This document shows positions 1 through 8,957 of a stretch of 62,099 nt of DNA, piece by piece. Source of the DNA: Candidatus Melainabacteria bacterium (GTDB lineage Bacteria; Cyanobacteriota; Vampirovibrionia; Obscuribacterales; Obscuribacteraceae); the NCBI GenBank assembly GCA_016212515.1, contig JACRFZ010000051.1, forward strand, positions 1 to 62,099, written 5' to 3'. Positions within the stretch are counted from its first letter, which is position 1. Every line of letters starts with the position of its first letter. The notes beneath the pieces were generated by a model. That model was not told where the DNA came from. It worked only from the letters and a program-made list of their open reading frames with translations, and searched no databases. A program made the position numbers and the translations under genes.

Positions 1-1361
1 GCACGCCCTCTATCCTCAAAATCTTTGAACATATCAAAACTAGCGCAGGCTGGTGACAAAAGCACCGGTCCTTTCTTCAATTTACCGCCCAGGTTAACTG
101 CTTCCTCCAGGGTAGCAACCGGATATACATCGTTAAAACCACCATTGCGCAAGGCTCTTTCAAATCTTTCTCGCGCCTCGCCTATCAAGATTACACCGCT
201 GGCGTACTTTTTGACGACCTGAACCAGTTCATTCAGGGAAGTACCTTTGTCTTTGCCGCCGGCAATCAGAACTACTTTATTGTTCGGGAAGGATTCCAGA
301 GCCTTGATGGTGGAGTCGGTGTTGGTGGCCTTAGAATCGTTATAGTAAGGTACACCGTCGATAGTGGCAACATATTCCAGGCGATGCTCGAGAGCGGTAA
401 AGGTGGTTAAGCCGGCTTTGATTTCCTTCTCCGAAAGCCCCGCTAAAAGCGCTGCGGAAATTGCAGCCAGGCAGTTTTCCTGATTGTGCTTGCCAATGAT
501 TTTGACTTCGCTTTCATGGCAGACAACGCGGCTACGGCTGCCGAAATTAGCGCAGAAAAACCCGTCTTGCATATATGCGCTCTGTATAGCGCGCTCACAC
601 TCACCCAGTACCGAAAAGGGGAAGAACTCGCCGGCATTGATGGTGGATGCCACCACTGAGTCATCCATATTGAGGACGGCATAATCGCTGAGGCTCTGGT
701 GTTTGAACATAGAACGCTTGGCCTCGATATAGGCATCGAGGTTGCCGTGCCAGTCCACATGGTCGGGGGTGAGATTGAGCCAGACGCCGATATGGGGCGC
801 GAATGTAGGGGCATACTCCAGTTGGTAGGAACTGACTTCCATGACCAGGAAGTCGGGCTTGCCGTCGAGCAAACTCAAGACAGGCACACCGATATTGCCG
901 CAAGCCGGCGCGTTGCGCCCGGCGAACTCGAGGATATAGGAAATCAAACTGGTAGTAGTGGACTTACCGTTTGTGCCGGTTATGGCAATGATGGGAAGCG
1001 GTTTGTTGTTTGCGTCGCCGCGGGTTTCCCGATAAGCCAGTTCCACATCGGAGATTACTTCTTTGCGAAGGGCACGGGCCCTTACAATCACGTCAGCCCG
1101 GGGTGGAATTCCCGGGCTGGTGATAATTATTTCAGGCCAGCTAACGGCGCGCTCGGTATGGCCACCAAACTCGCATTCGACCGGCATTTTCTCTGCAGTC
1201 AGCTTTTCAAGGCTGGCCAGTAAGTCCGGTTTAACCTTCTCTCTCGGCTGGGATTCGGAGACAAGCACCTGGGCGCCGCGCGCCGCCAGATAGGCGGCAG
1301 TGGCTACGCCACTTCGCCCAACTCCAAGGATACTTACTCGTCGATTTTTCCACTCTGCCAC
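1..1361 (-). CDS. murD: UDP-N-acetylmuramoyl-L-alanine--D-glutamate ligase (MurD), C-terminus cut by window edge
   Basis: This cytoplasmic Mur ligase adds D-glutamate to UDP-MurNAc-L-Ala in peptidoglycan precursor synthesis. Reading the minus strand from a GTG at 1361 gives an N-terminal Rossmann stretch (SILGVGRSGVA), the ATP-binding loop ITGTNGKSTT, the central segment with NLTPDHVDWHG, then the C-terminal domain with YNDSKATN and SPACASFDMFKDFEDRG. These are the family's hallmark blocks in the right order. The frame is open to base 1, so about 15-25 C-terminal residues lie outside the window. A TTG at 1367 is an alternative start. It lies 47 bp downstream of a TPR gene on the same strand. 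Family assignment is very secure; only the exact start is uncertain. Confidence 0.95.
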   Translation of the reverse strand, partial: MAEWKNRRVSILGVGRSGVATAAYLAARGAQVLVSESQPREKVKPDLLASLEKLTAEKMPVECEFGGHTERAVSWPEIIITSPGIPPRADVIVRARALRKEVISDVELAYRETRGDANNKPLPIIAITGTNGKSTTTSLISYILEFAGRNAPACGNIGVPVLSLLDGKPDFLVMEVSSYQLEYAPTFAPHIGVWLNLTPDHVDWHGNLDAYIEAKRSMFKHQSLSDYAVLNMDDSVVASTINAGEFFPFSVLGECERAIQSAYMQDGFFCANFGSRSRVVCHESEVKIIGKHNQENCLAAISAALLAGLSEKEIKAGLTTFTALEHRLEYVATIDGVPYYNDSKATNTDSTIKALESFPNNKVVLIAGGKDKGTSLNELVQVVKKYASGVILIGEARERFERALRNGGFNDVYPVATLEEAVNLGGKLKKGPVLLSPACASFDMFKDFEDRGR

Positions 1362-1408
1362 AGGCAAATTGTAACAGGTGAAAGCAGCTTGAAAAGAAGG
1401 AGAAGCCT

Positions 1409-3301
1409 TTAAATACCTCTGGCCCGCTCTTTCTCTTTCATTTCCAGCTTGTATGCCTTGTTTGAGAGATTCTCAATTTTCTTGTTCATCTTCTCAACTT
1501 CTTTAGGAGGCATGTCCGGTGAAAGAGCCATGAAAGCCTTGTACTGCACTACTGCTTCTTTCAGGTCTTTGGAGGTCTCGGGGCGCGAACGCTCTAGAGC
1601 TTTGCCAATTCCCAGTCTGGTATCGGCGACCTTAGGGTTGCCGTATATAGAAGCATGATATTTATCTATAGCGCTAGGCAACTGGTTCTTGCGAGCCAGG
1701 TCGTCAGCCAGGGTGAGGTCCTGACGGGCAGTATCTTTGGCTTTCATAACTAGATTTAAGCCGCGCTTAGCCCGCTCTTCCGCACCAGGATAAGACGATG
1801 CTTTTTTGTAGGCGGCTTCAGCGTTCTTCAGGTCTTTGATCATCAAAGCCAGGTCGGCAACGGCAAAGGTTTGCTTGGCGTCGGCAGCATTGGATATGAC
1901 GATATTCATCTGGGAGTCTTCATCTTTGAAGTTATTTTGAGCCAGGAGGGCTTCCGCATAGGCTATACGCTCACCATCATTGGTGGGTGTGCCGATACTG
2001 GCCAGATCAACGGGAACTCCGGCCATGGAGCGCAGTTTAGCTTGAGCCAGACGCAGTTCCATGTCGTTGGGGTTCATGCGCACAGCCTGATCGATCATGC
2101 GCTGGGCTGATTCAAACTCGTTGGAAACAAAGAAAGCACCGGTGGCTTCTTTGTTGGCCTTCAAGTAATAGGCACGGGTCAAGCCTTTTGCCGCCGGGGA
2201 GTTTTGCGGATTGGCATCGAGTACGGTTTTGTACTCTTTGATGGCATCATCCAGCTTCTCCAGTTTCAAACTCTGATCGGCAACACGCAAATGCAGATCG
2301 GGATTGTTGGGCATCATCTCCAGACCGGAGCGCAACTCGGCAATGGACATTTCCAAATCGCCGCGGCCTTCGCGGATATCGGCAATGCGCAAATAGCAAT
2401 CGGGATTCTCCGGCTTGATGCGAATTGATTCCTGATACTGCTGGATACCGGCTACGGTGTTGCCCTGGGCTGTGTAGACATCACCAAGAGTCTGGTGCAC
2501 AGGAGCGGAATTACGGAATTGATAGAGGGAGGTATTCAACTCTTTCAGGGCCTCATCAAGCAAACCTTGCTTGTAATAGGCGCGACCGAGTCCGTAGTGA
2601 GCTTGAGAGTTGCCGCTGTTGTATGAAATGGCGCTCTTGAAGGCAGAAACTGCATCGGCATATTGTTCTTTATTGAGCTGAGCTATACCGAGCTGAGAAT
2701 AACCTTCGGAGTATTTAGGATCCAGGCGAATCGCTTCCTTATACTCATTGATCGCTTCATCCATGCGACCCTGTTCTTTATAGATGTTACCCAGGGTGAC
2801 ATGACCTTCGGGCATGGCCGGATCTATGTTCAAAGCTTGCTTGCACTCGGCTTCGGCATTGCGCAGAAGCGCTTCGCGGTTTTTGATGACCGTATTGGAA
2901 GAAGAAGTGAGCCTGTTCAGGGTGATCATGGCTCTGCCCGCATGGGCCATAGCGTTGGTCGGATCCATAGAGAGGACTTTATTGAAATGCTCTTCCGCAG
3001 CATCGAGTTTGAACTGCTTAGCCAGAGCCATTCCGTAGCCGACGGTGGCAGCCACGCTCTTGGGTTGACGGCCCATCTCGCCTTTATAGAGATCGGCAGC
3101 TTCATCGTATTTGCCTTGCAGCATCAACTGATCAGCTCTTACTACCTCTCTGGTGATCCGCACCTGGAAAGGCTTGGCAGCGAATGCAGCATCGGCTATA
3201 GCCACGGCAGAAATACCGGAAAGGACTAGACTGAAGGCACAGGCCACATACGCAGGTCTGAATAAGGAATTGGTCTTACTGCGCAGATCTTTACTGGTCA
3301 T
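1409..3301 (-). CDS. Exported TPR-repeat protein (about 630 aa)
   Basis: This is a long tetratricopeptide-repeat protein of unknown specific role, probably a periplasmic or envelope scaffold. An N-terminal hydrophobic stretch (about residues 15-40, ending ADAAFA-A) looks like a signal peptide. It is followed by roughly nine or ten 34-residue TPRs, for example LGNIYKEQGRMDEAINEYKE and LGRAYYKQGLLDEALKELN. The C-terminal third has weaker repeats and a Lys/Glu-rich tail. I chose the ATG at 3301 because GGAG sits six bases upstream; a GTG at 3316 and an ATG at 3313 are in frame but lack such a site. The gene precedes murD on the same strand and diverges from yebC. No enzymatic motif is visible. 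Confidence 0.85.
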   Translation of the reverse strand: MTSKDLRSKTNSLFRPAYVACAFSLVLSGISAVAIADAAFAAKPFQVRITREVVRADQLMLQGKYDEAADLYKGEMGRQPKSVAATVGYGMALAKQFKLDAAEEHFNKVLSMDPTNAMAHAGRAMITLNRLTSSSNTVIKNREALLRNAEAECKQALNIDPAMPEGHVTLGNIYKEQGRMDEAINEYKEAIRLDPKYSEGYSQLGIAQLNKEQYADAVSAFKSAISYNSGNSQAHYGLGRAYYKQGLLDEALKELNTSLYQFRNSAPVHQTLGDVYTAQGNTVAGIQQYQESIRIKPENPDCYLRIADIREGRGDLEMSIAELRSGLEMMPNNPDLHLRVADQSLKLEKLDDAIKEYKTVLDANPQNSPAAKGLTRAYYLKANKEATGAFFVSNEFESAQRMIDQAVRMNPNDMELRLAQAKLRSMAGVPVDLASIGTPTNDGERIAYAEALLAQNNFKDEDSQMNIVISNAADAKQTFAVADLALMIKDLKNAEAAYKKASSYPGAEERAKRGLNLVMKAKDTARQDLTLADDLARKNQLPSAIDKYHASIYGNPKVADTRLGIGKALERSRPETSKDLKEAVVQYKAFMALSPDMPPKEVEKMNKKIENLSNKAYKLEMKEKERARGI

Positions 3302-3614
3302 AAATTTCTCCATCACTGGGTTTACTATTGGCTACCGGCAACCGCTTCCGGAAAAACTCTACTTATATAGATGTTCTTTAGAAGAAGTGAGTTAAGTGCC
3401 GAAAGCACTTGATAAGCCGCGAGCTTCTGCTGATACGCTGGGCAAATTGTAGCAACGTATACTTATAATCGACAGGTTATTTAAAGGTCCGTCAAAAGCT
3501 CGCAGCCTCAAGTCTCGACGGCTAAACGGGAAAGCCTGTCCGATTGGGCTGGAGACGAAGACGTGCTTGAGAAAGTTTCCAGTCTTCTTACTTCTATATA
3601 TAAGGAGCGAAATT
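3302..3614. promoter_or_regulatory. Divergent intergenic region between TPR gene and yebC
   Basis: About 310 bp separates two divergent genes, so promoters for both should lie here. A TATAAT at 3464-3469 on the plus strand could be the -10 element for yebC, giving a leader of roughly 140 bases, but no good -35 is paired with it. Small open frames here are low-complexity and unsupported. The AAGGAG at 3602-3607 is the ribosome-binding site of yebC. I see no riboswitch or repeat. Confidence 0.35.
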
Positions 3615-4370
3615 GTGTCCGGGCATTCCAAGTGGGCGAATATCAAGCGCACAAAAGCTGTAGTCGATGCAAAAAAAGCCGTGGTTTACGCCAAGATGTC
3701 ACGAGAGATTATTGTGGCTGCCAAACTGGGCGGCGGCGACCCCTCGGCCAATTTTCGATTGCGCCAGGCTATAGATAGAGCCAAAGCCGGCGGTGTGCCC
3801 AACGACAATATCCAACGCGCCATTGAGAAAGGCACGGGAGCTGGCAACTTAGACAATTTCGAGGAGCTGGTGTATGAGGGTTACGGACCAGGCGGAGTGG
3901 CCGTCATGGTCAAGTGCACCACCGACAACCGCAACCGCACCGCCGGTGATGTACGCTCCTACTTTTCCAAGTTCGGCGGCAACCTCGGTGAGAGTGGTTG
4001 CGTCAACTGGATGTTTAAAGAACGCGGCGAAGTAGTAGTGAATCGCAAGAAGAACTTTGACGAAGACGCCTTCCTGCTGGAAGCACTGGATGCGGGCGCA
4101 GATGATGTGGATACGAGTGAAGAGGAGCTTCTGGTAATTTGCCAGGCAGACAAGCTGGAAGAAGTACAGAACAAGCTGAGCCGGCTTGGTTATGCGGTGT
4201 CCTCCGCTCAAGCCAATTTGATTCCACTCTCCACTGTGGAAATCACCAGCAAAGATACGGCCAAACTACTGCTCAAGCTGCTCGACAATCTTGAAAATCA
4301 CGACGATGTACAGAATGTCTTTGCCAATTTTGAGATGGATCAAGACTGGATGGCCGAATATCTCAACTAA
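3615..4370 (+). CDS. yebC: YebC/PmpR family DNA-binding regulatory protein
   Basis: YebC-family proteins are cytoplasmic and act either as transcription regulators or, for some members, as translation factors that relieve ribosome stalling. The start is the GTG at 3615, seven bases after AAGGAG, giving the family's invariant N-terminus (SGHSKWANIK). Further family blocks are FRLRQAIDRAKAGGVPNDNI, YEGYGPGGVAVMV and DNRNRTAGDVR. The C-terminus ends in the usual region (LLDNLENHDDVQNVFANFE). Length 251 aa is normal for the family (about 240-250). An in-frame TTG at 3567 lies upstream but would add residues unlike the family. The gene stands alone and is followed by a strong intrinsic terminator. 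Confidence 0.95.
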   Translation: MSGHSKWANIKRTKAVVDAKKAVVYAKMSREIIVAAKLGGGDPSANFRLRQAIDRAKAGGVPNDNIQRAIEKGTGAGNLDNFEELVYEGYGPGGVAVMVKCTTDNRNRTAGDVRSYFSKFGGNLGESGCVNWMFKERGEVVVNRKKNFDEDAFLLEALDAGADDVDTSEEELLVICQADKLEEVQNKLSRLGYAVSSAQANLIPLSTVEITSKDTAKLLLKLLDNLENHDDVQNVFANFEMDQDWMAEYLN

Positions 4371-4456
4371 GGATTTGGCAGAATGAAGTAAGCAAAGAAG
4401 ATTAATTCGCACAACTTTTAATTACACAAAGTAAAGCAAGTCAAGCGGTCTTCAAA

Positions 4457-4499
4457 AGAGCGGTAGCAACCATGAAAAGTAGCTACCGCTCTCATTTTT
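4457..4499 (+). terminator. Rho-independent terminator of yebC
   Basis: A perfect 11-bp inverted repeat (AGAGCGGTAGC at 4457-4467, GCTACCGCTCT at 4482-4492) with a 14-nt loop is followed by CATTTTTA. It lies 87 bp after the yebC stop. Stem stability and the T-run make intrinsic termination on the plus strand very likely. Confidence 0.85.
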
Positions 4500-4956
4500 A
4501 GCGAAAAGACAAATTAGCTTTTACGCTTCTAATGAGAAAAATAGGGGAACTTTAACCAACCTTTTACAGACTGTTACATTCTCCCCATGACATCGCCGGT
4601 GGTGCCAGAAAATTAAATCCCGCTCATCAGCGGGAACAAAACACCGAGCCCAAGATCTACCCGCTTGCCAAGAAGCCATCGGCAGTTATCGCACTGTCAA
4701 GGCCTAAGCCCTTAAGTTTCTCCAATAAAACCCGTGCCACTGCAACAGGGCGGGAAAAGGCAGCTTGCCATGAGATCTTTGACTGGAGAGCGGCGCTTCT
4801 GTTACCTTACCGCCTGCTTCGGACAAGCCGCCAAGAGGCTATCCACCAAATATCTGAAACCGGTGCGATACCTCACTAGAAGGAGAAAAACTCAATTAGA
4901 TCGCTTGCCGCCCGGCACTGAGGGCGAAAGCTACATAAGACGAGTTAGGACACCGA
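4500..4956 (+). promoter_or_regulatory. Upstream region of the rlpA-like gene
   Basis: About 455 bp has no supported gene. It contains a short hairpin (CCCGCT-catc-AGCGGG, 4619-4634) and, at 4586-4605, a 20-mer that recurs with two mismatches at 15360-15379. A plus-strand open frame at 4734-5138 overlaps rlpA in another frame, has no family resemblance and is discounted. Promoters for the downstream gene must be here but I cannot pick one confidently. I looked for c-di-AMP (ydaO) riboswitch signatures because those often precede RlpA-like genes, and did not find the conserved core. Confidence 0.3.
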
Positions 4957-5799
4957 ATGAAAAACAAGTTTGCAACAACAACATTGATGGCTTTGTGTCT
5001 GTCTATGACCCTATCCGTCAGTCAGGCAAAAGCGCTACCGGCCAATCTGGATCCGGAAGTGGAATCTTCCGTATGGGAAGAAAACGACCAGGAGTGCGCT
5101 TCCGTTACATTGAACGGCAAAGAGCTGATTGCTTTTAGAGCCAGCGGTAACAGCGAAACTCTGGAAGACCAGGCAGAGAATCTGGCCGACAAGCTACAAG
5201 ATTTGCTGAAAGACGATAAGGTGGACGCCAGCCGCCTTGTACCGGCTCAGGAAGGCAATCTGGCAGCCATCCATCTGGACGGCAATACCGTTTTGACATT
5301 CACCCCTCCTGCCGGACAAGACATTCAGCCCATCGAGCACAGTTTCAAGTTGGTCAATGCCATGCGCAACGTGCTTGGTATTCAGGCCATCCCTCAATCT
5401 TTCCTGAAGATGGCCGAAAGCCAGGGCGCCGATCAGGCTTACGTAGCCCTTTCCCGCTCAACCGTTTCGGCACCGGTCAACTTCTCAGCCGACTTCAGCG
5501 GTCAGGCTTCCTGGTACGGTGGTAAGTTCCACGGCAGACGCACCTCCAATGGTGATGTTTTCGATCAAGACGGCTTCACTGCTGCACACAGAACCCTGCC
5601 CTTCGGCACCAAACTTTTGGTCATGAACAGACGCACCGGCGACTCTTGCGTTGTGGAAGTTAACGACCGCGGTCCCTTCTGCGGAGAGCGAGTCATCGAC
5701 CTTTCCAGAGGCGCTGCCAACAAGCTCAATATGCTTTCTTCCGGCGTGGCTACAGTAGACTGCATGGTCTTGCCGGTAGAGAAAATCGCCTCTAAGTAA
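4957..5799 (+). CDS. RlpA-like double-psi beta-barrel exported protein
   Basis: RlpA-type proteins act in the cell envelope, many as septal peptidoglycan-binding proteins or lytic transglycosylases. A signal peptide is clear (about residues 1-27, ending SQAKA). Residues about 28-180 are unlike anything I recognise. The C-terminal ~95 residues are the RlpA barrel: GQASWYGGKFHGRRTSNGD, FTAAHRTLPFGT, VVEVNDRGPF and VIDLSRGAA. The catalytic-type acidic residue and the NDRGP block are intact. The ATG at 4957 follows AGGA with good spacing. There is no lipobox Cys, so the protein is probably soluble and periplasmic. Lytic activity is inferred from family only. Confidence 0.85.
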   Translation: MKNKFATTTLMALCLSMTLSVSQAKALPANLDPEVESSVWEENDQECASVTLNGKELIAFRASGNSETLEDQAENLADKLQDLLKDDKVDASRLVPAQEGNLAAIHLDGNTVLTFTPPAGQDIQPIEHSFKLVNAMRNVLGIQAIPQSFLKMAESQGADQAYVALSRSTVSAPVNFSADFSGQASWYGGKFHGRRTSNGDVFDQDGFTAAHRTLPFGTKLLVMNRRTGDSCVVEVNDRGPFCGERVIDLSRGAANKLNMLSSGVATVDCMVLPVEKIASK

Positions 5800-5962
5800 A
5801 GAGCCCTCTCTTTCGTTAACAAACGTTATGACACGCAACTAATGGTGAAGGTGGAAGCCTCGGCGCCGCCAACAAGGTACTTGCTTGCTGTAGAATGTCT
5901 CCCTGGGGTGTCCCTCAAGCTCGAACGGCTTCAGGGCAAGCACCGGGCAAAACAGGTCAAGC

Positions 5963-7474
5963 ATGAGTACAGCCAATTCACAAAGCACAGCCCACCTTGA
6001 GGAAGCCAGCAAAGGCGCCGGTAAGGTGCGCGTGCGTATCGCGCCCAGCCCTACCGGCCATTTGCATGTGGGAACTGCCCGCACCGCTCTTTACAACTAT
6101 CTCTATGCCAAACGTCACAACGGCACTTTTGTGTTGCGTCTCGAGGACACCGATGAAGTGCGCTCCCGGGACGAATTTACCCATGACATAATCGACGGCC
6201 TCAAGTGGCTTGGTCTGTCCTGGGATGAAGGTCCGGATATCGGCGGACCCTACCCGCCTTACAAGCAAACCGAAAAGGTTGACCACTACGAGCATTTTGC
6301 CGACAAACTAATCAGAGACGGGCGAGCTTACCTCTGCTATGCCACGGCGGAAGAACTGGCTCTCTTGAAAGAAGACCAGAAAGAAACAGGGCAGGCACCT
6401 CGCTACGACAATCGCGGTCGCGATCTCACCGATGCCGCCCGCACCAAATACGAAGCGGAAGGTCGCATTCCTTCGGTGCGCTTCATCGTCGACGAACCAC
6501 GCATGGTGACATGGCAGGACAGTATCAAGGGTGAAATCTCCATCGATACGTCAGACCTGGGCGGCGACATGGTCATAATCAAATCTACCGGCACGGCAAT
6601 TTACAACTTTGCCGTGGTCATCGACGACATCGACATGAAAATGACCCATGTGATTCGCGGCGAAGATCACATTCACAATACGGCCAAACAACTGCTCATA
6701 TACGAAGCACTGGCCATCAACCCCCCGGTCTTCGCTCATGCCCCGCTCATCTTCGATCTGGAAAGGCAGAAACTCTCCAAGCGTAAGCACGGGGAAACCG
6801 TGCACATCGACTACTATCGAAAAATGGGTTATATGCCCGAAGCCATAGTCAATTACCTGGCCCAGATGAGCTGGACACATCCGGAAGGCAAGGAAATCTA
6901 CACACTGGAAGAAGTAGCTCCCCTCTTCGATCTCGACAAGGTCTCAAAGAGCCCGGCCGTCTTCGACGTGGCACGCTTGAACTGGTTCAACGGACACTAT
7001 ATTCGCAGCCTACCCCTGAGCCTGATTACCGAGAGAGCCAGACCCTTTCTCAGCCAGGCCGACTTCAATCTCTCGGCATACGAAGGCGAGCAAATCGAAC
7101 AAATCGTCGGTTCGGTAAGAGAGGGTCTCACCACACTCTCCGAACTGCCTGATGCGGTGCGCTTTTTCTTCGCCGAAAAACCCGAGCTTAGCGAAGAAGT
7201 AAAAACCACAGTGCTAGCCGGTGAAAAACCTGCCCAGGTTCTCAAAACCTTGAAAGACAAGCTGGCGGACATGCCCTGGGGCGATGGGCCGGCGCTGAAG
7301 AAAGCCGTAGACGCCATGGGTAAAGAGCTTGCCTTGAAGGGCAAAGACCTGTACTGGCCGATTCGTGCCGCCCTCTCGGGCAAGACCCAGGGGCCGGACC
7401 TGGGTCTTACTCTCGCCATACTGGGAAGGGAACGCGTGCTCGTTAGACTGGAGTCGGCGCTGAGCCACTGTTGA
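5963..7474 (+). CDS. gltX: Glutamate--tRNA ligase (GltX)
   Basis: This class I aminoacyl-tRNA synthetase charges tRNA-Glu and so also supplies the substrate for HemA, encoded at 27.9 kb. The HIGH-type motif is SPTGHLHVGTART (about residues 29-41) and the KMSKS-type motif is KLSKRKHG (about 269-276), both intact. The protein is 503 aa, typical for bacterial GluRS. The ATG at 5963 has AGG upstream at suitable spacing. cysS follows 40 bp downstream on the same strand, so the two are probably cotranscribed. I did not try to decide whether it is discriminating (Glu only) or non-discriminating (Glu and Gln). Confidence 0.97.
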   Translation: MSTANSQSTAHLEEASKGAGKVRVRIAPSPTGHLHVGTARTALYNYLYAKRHNGTFVLRLEDTDEVRSRDEFTHDIIDGLKWLGLSWDEGPDIGGPYPPYKQTEKVDHYEHFADKLIRDGRAYLCYATAEELALLKEDQKETGQAPRYDNRGRDLTDAARTKYEAEGRIPSVRFIVDEPRMVTWQDSIKGEISIDTSDLGGDMVIIKSTGTAIYNFAVVIDDIDMKMTHVIRGEDHIHNTAKQLLIYEALAINPPVFAHAPLIFDLERQKLSKRKHGETVHIDYYRKMGYMPEAIVNYLAQMSWTHPEGKEIYTLEEVAPLFDLDKVSKSPAVFDVARLNWFNGHYIRSLPLSLITERARPFLSQADFNLSAYEGEQIEQIVGSVREGLTTLSELPDAVRFFFAEKPELSEEVKTTVLAGEKPAQVLKTLKDKLADMPWGDGPALKKAVDAMGKELALKGKDLYWPIRAALSGKTQGPDLGLTLAILGRERVLVRLESALSHC

Positions 7475-7514
7475 AGGGGCACTTAAGAGCTACCGACAAC
7501 CCAGAGATATTCCC

Positions 7515-8954
7515 GTGACTGATCAAATAGAACATAAAATTCAGGTATTCAACACCCTCACCGGCAAGAAGGAAGACTTCGTGCCGCTTTCAGGCAAGAC
7601 CGTAAAAATCTACGCTTGCGGACCCACGGTTTACGACTCCAGTCACTTAGGCCATGCCCGTAAAGAAATAGTCTGGGACACAGTGCAGCGCTACCTGCGC
7701 TTCCTCGGTTATGACGTCATCTACGTGCGCAATATCACCGACGTAGACGACAAGATTATCAACCGGGCCAAAGAGCGGGGCATCGGTCCGGATCGTCTGG
7801 CCAGAGAATACACCTATGCCTTCTGGCGGGATATGGATGCCCTCAATGTGGCTTCGCCCGATTTCGAACCGAGAGCCACCGAGTTCATCAGCCAGATGAT
7901 TTCCTTCGTGCAAGACTTGATCAAGAAAGGTCATGCTTACGAATCCGGCGGCGACGTCTATTTTGACGTAGCTTCTTTCAAAGACTACGGCAAACTGGGC
8001 AAGCAAAACCTGGAGCAGCTTCTAGTTGGCGCCCGAGAGCAAGTAATTGCCCAGGAGACTCTCTCTCAACTGAAGAAGAGCCCGGTGGACTTCGCCCTCT
8101 GGAAAAGTGCCGGCAAAGAAGAATTGGGCTGGCCAAGCCCCTGGGGGCGCGGCAGGCCGGGTTGGCACCTGGAATGCTCCACCATGGTCAAGCACATTCT
8201 GGGCGACACCATCGATATTCACTCCGGTGGGGAAGATCTGGTTTTCCCCCATCACGAGAACGAAATTGCTCAGTCGGAAGCCCTGCATGAAAAACCGTTG
8301 GCCAAATACTGGCTGCACAACGGCTTCATTCAGGTTAGCTCGGAAAAAATGGCCAAGTCGCTGGGCAACTTCAAAACCATTCAAGATCTGCTTGAGCAGT
8401 ATTCTGCTGATGCCATCAGAATTTTCGTTTTGCAAACTCACTACAGAAACCCCATCGATTTCAGCCCCGAGAGCCTGGCGGCAGTAAAGGCCGGACTGTC
8501 TCGCCTGATTCGCGCAGCTAATCTCAGCCAGGTAGAGAATGAAAACGGCAACCACAGCGTTATCTCGCCCGACAGTGAGAAAGTGGAGAAACAATTCCGC
8601 GCCGACTTTGAGCAAGCCATGAATAACGACTTCAACACGGCCATTGCTATTTCTCTGCTCTACCAGTTGAGCGACCACATCCTCGCTCTTAAGGACAAAC
8701 AAGTGCAGGACCGCAACCATCTCTCGGCGCTCTTAAAGGAGTATGCGGCGGTGCTTGGCTTGAAGCTGACGGACCGGCGCAAGGTGGTGGATACGGAAAC
8801 CAGCGAGAAGCTGGTGGAGCTTTTACTGGACATGAGGCAAAAAGCCAAAGCTAATAAAGACTTTGCCACCGCCGACACCATCCGCAAGAGCCTCACCGAT
8901 ATCGGAATTTCCGTTATGGATACACCATCAGGCGCCAACTGGGAAGCCGGCTAA
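7515..8954 (+). CDS. cysS: Cysteine--tRNA ligase (CysS)
   Basis: This class I synthetase charges tRNA-Cys in the cytoplasm. The start is a GTG (N-terminus VTDQIEHKIQVFNTLTGKKE). The HIGH-type motif follows a zinc-ligand Cys (YACGPTVYDSSHLGHAR). Other Zn-site elements are the WHLECS segment and GGEDLVFPHHENE. The KMSKS-type motif is EKMAKSLGN (about residues 277-285). Length 479 aa is standard. The gene follows gltX closely and converges on a membrane-protein gene only 3 bp beyond its stop, so the two 3' ends have no spacer terminator. Confidence 0.97.
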   Translation: MTDQIEHKIQVFNTLTGKKEDFVPLSGKTVKIYACGPTVYDSSHLGHARKEIVWDTVQRYLRFLGYDVIYVRNITDVDDKIINRAKERGIGPDRLAREYTYAFWRDMDALNVASPDFEPRATEFISQMISFVQDLIKKGHAYESGGDVYFDVASFKDYGKLGKQNLEQLLVGAREQVIAQETLSQLKKSPVDFALWKSAGKEELGWPSPWGRGRPGWHLECSTMVKHILGDTIDIHSGGEDLVFPHHENEIAQSEALHEKPLAKYWLHNGFIQVSSEKMAKSLGNFKTIQDLLEQYSADAIRIFVLQTHYRNPIDFSPESLAAVKAGLSRLIRAANLSQVENENGNHSVISPDSEKVEKQFRADFEQAMNNDFNTAIAISLLYQLSDHILALKDKQVQDRNHLSALLKEYAAVLGLKLTDRRKVVDTETSEKLVELLLDMRQKAKANKDFATADTIRKSLTDIGISVMDTPSGANWEAG

Positions 8955-8957
8955 CAA

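Noticed and set aside
3392..3652. 86-codon minus-strand frame in the yebC promoter region
   Set aside because: It overlaps the yebC start and ribosome-binding site, with no recognisable features.
4580..4956. c-di-AMP (ydaO) riboswitch before the RlpA-like gene
   Set aside because: The gene type fits, but the conserved GGGGAACC and 3' core sequences are missing; only a small unrelated hairpin is present.
4734..5138. 134-codon plus-strand frame overlapping rlpA
   Set aside because: It overlaps a clear signal-peptide gene in another frame, starts in a promoter region and has no domain-like content.
8022..8720. 232-codon minus-strand frame inside cysS
   Set aside because: Shadow of cysS; the plus frame has intact synthetase motifs.
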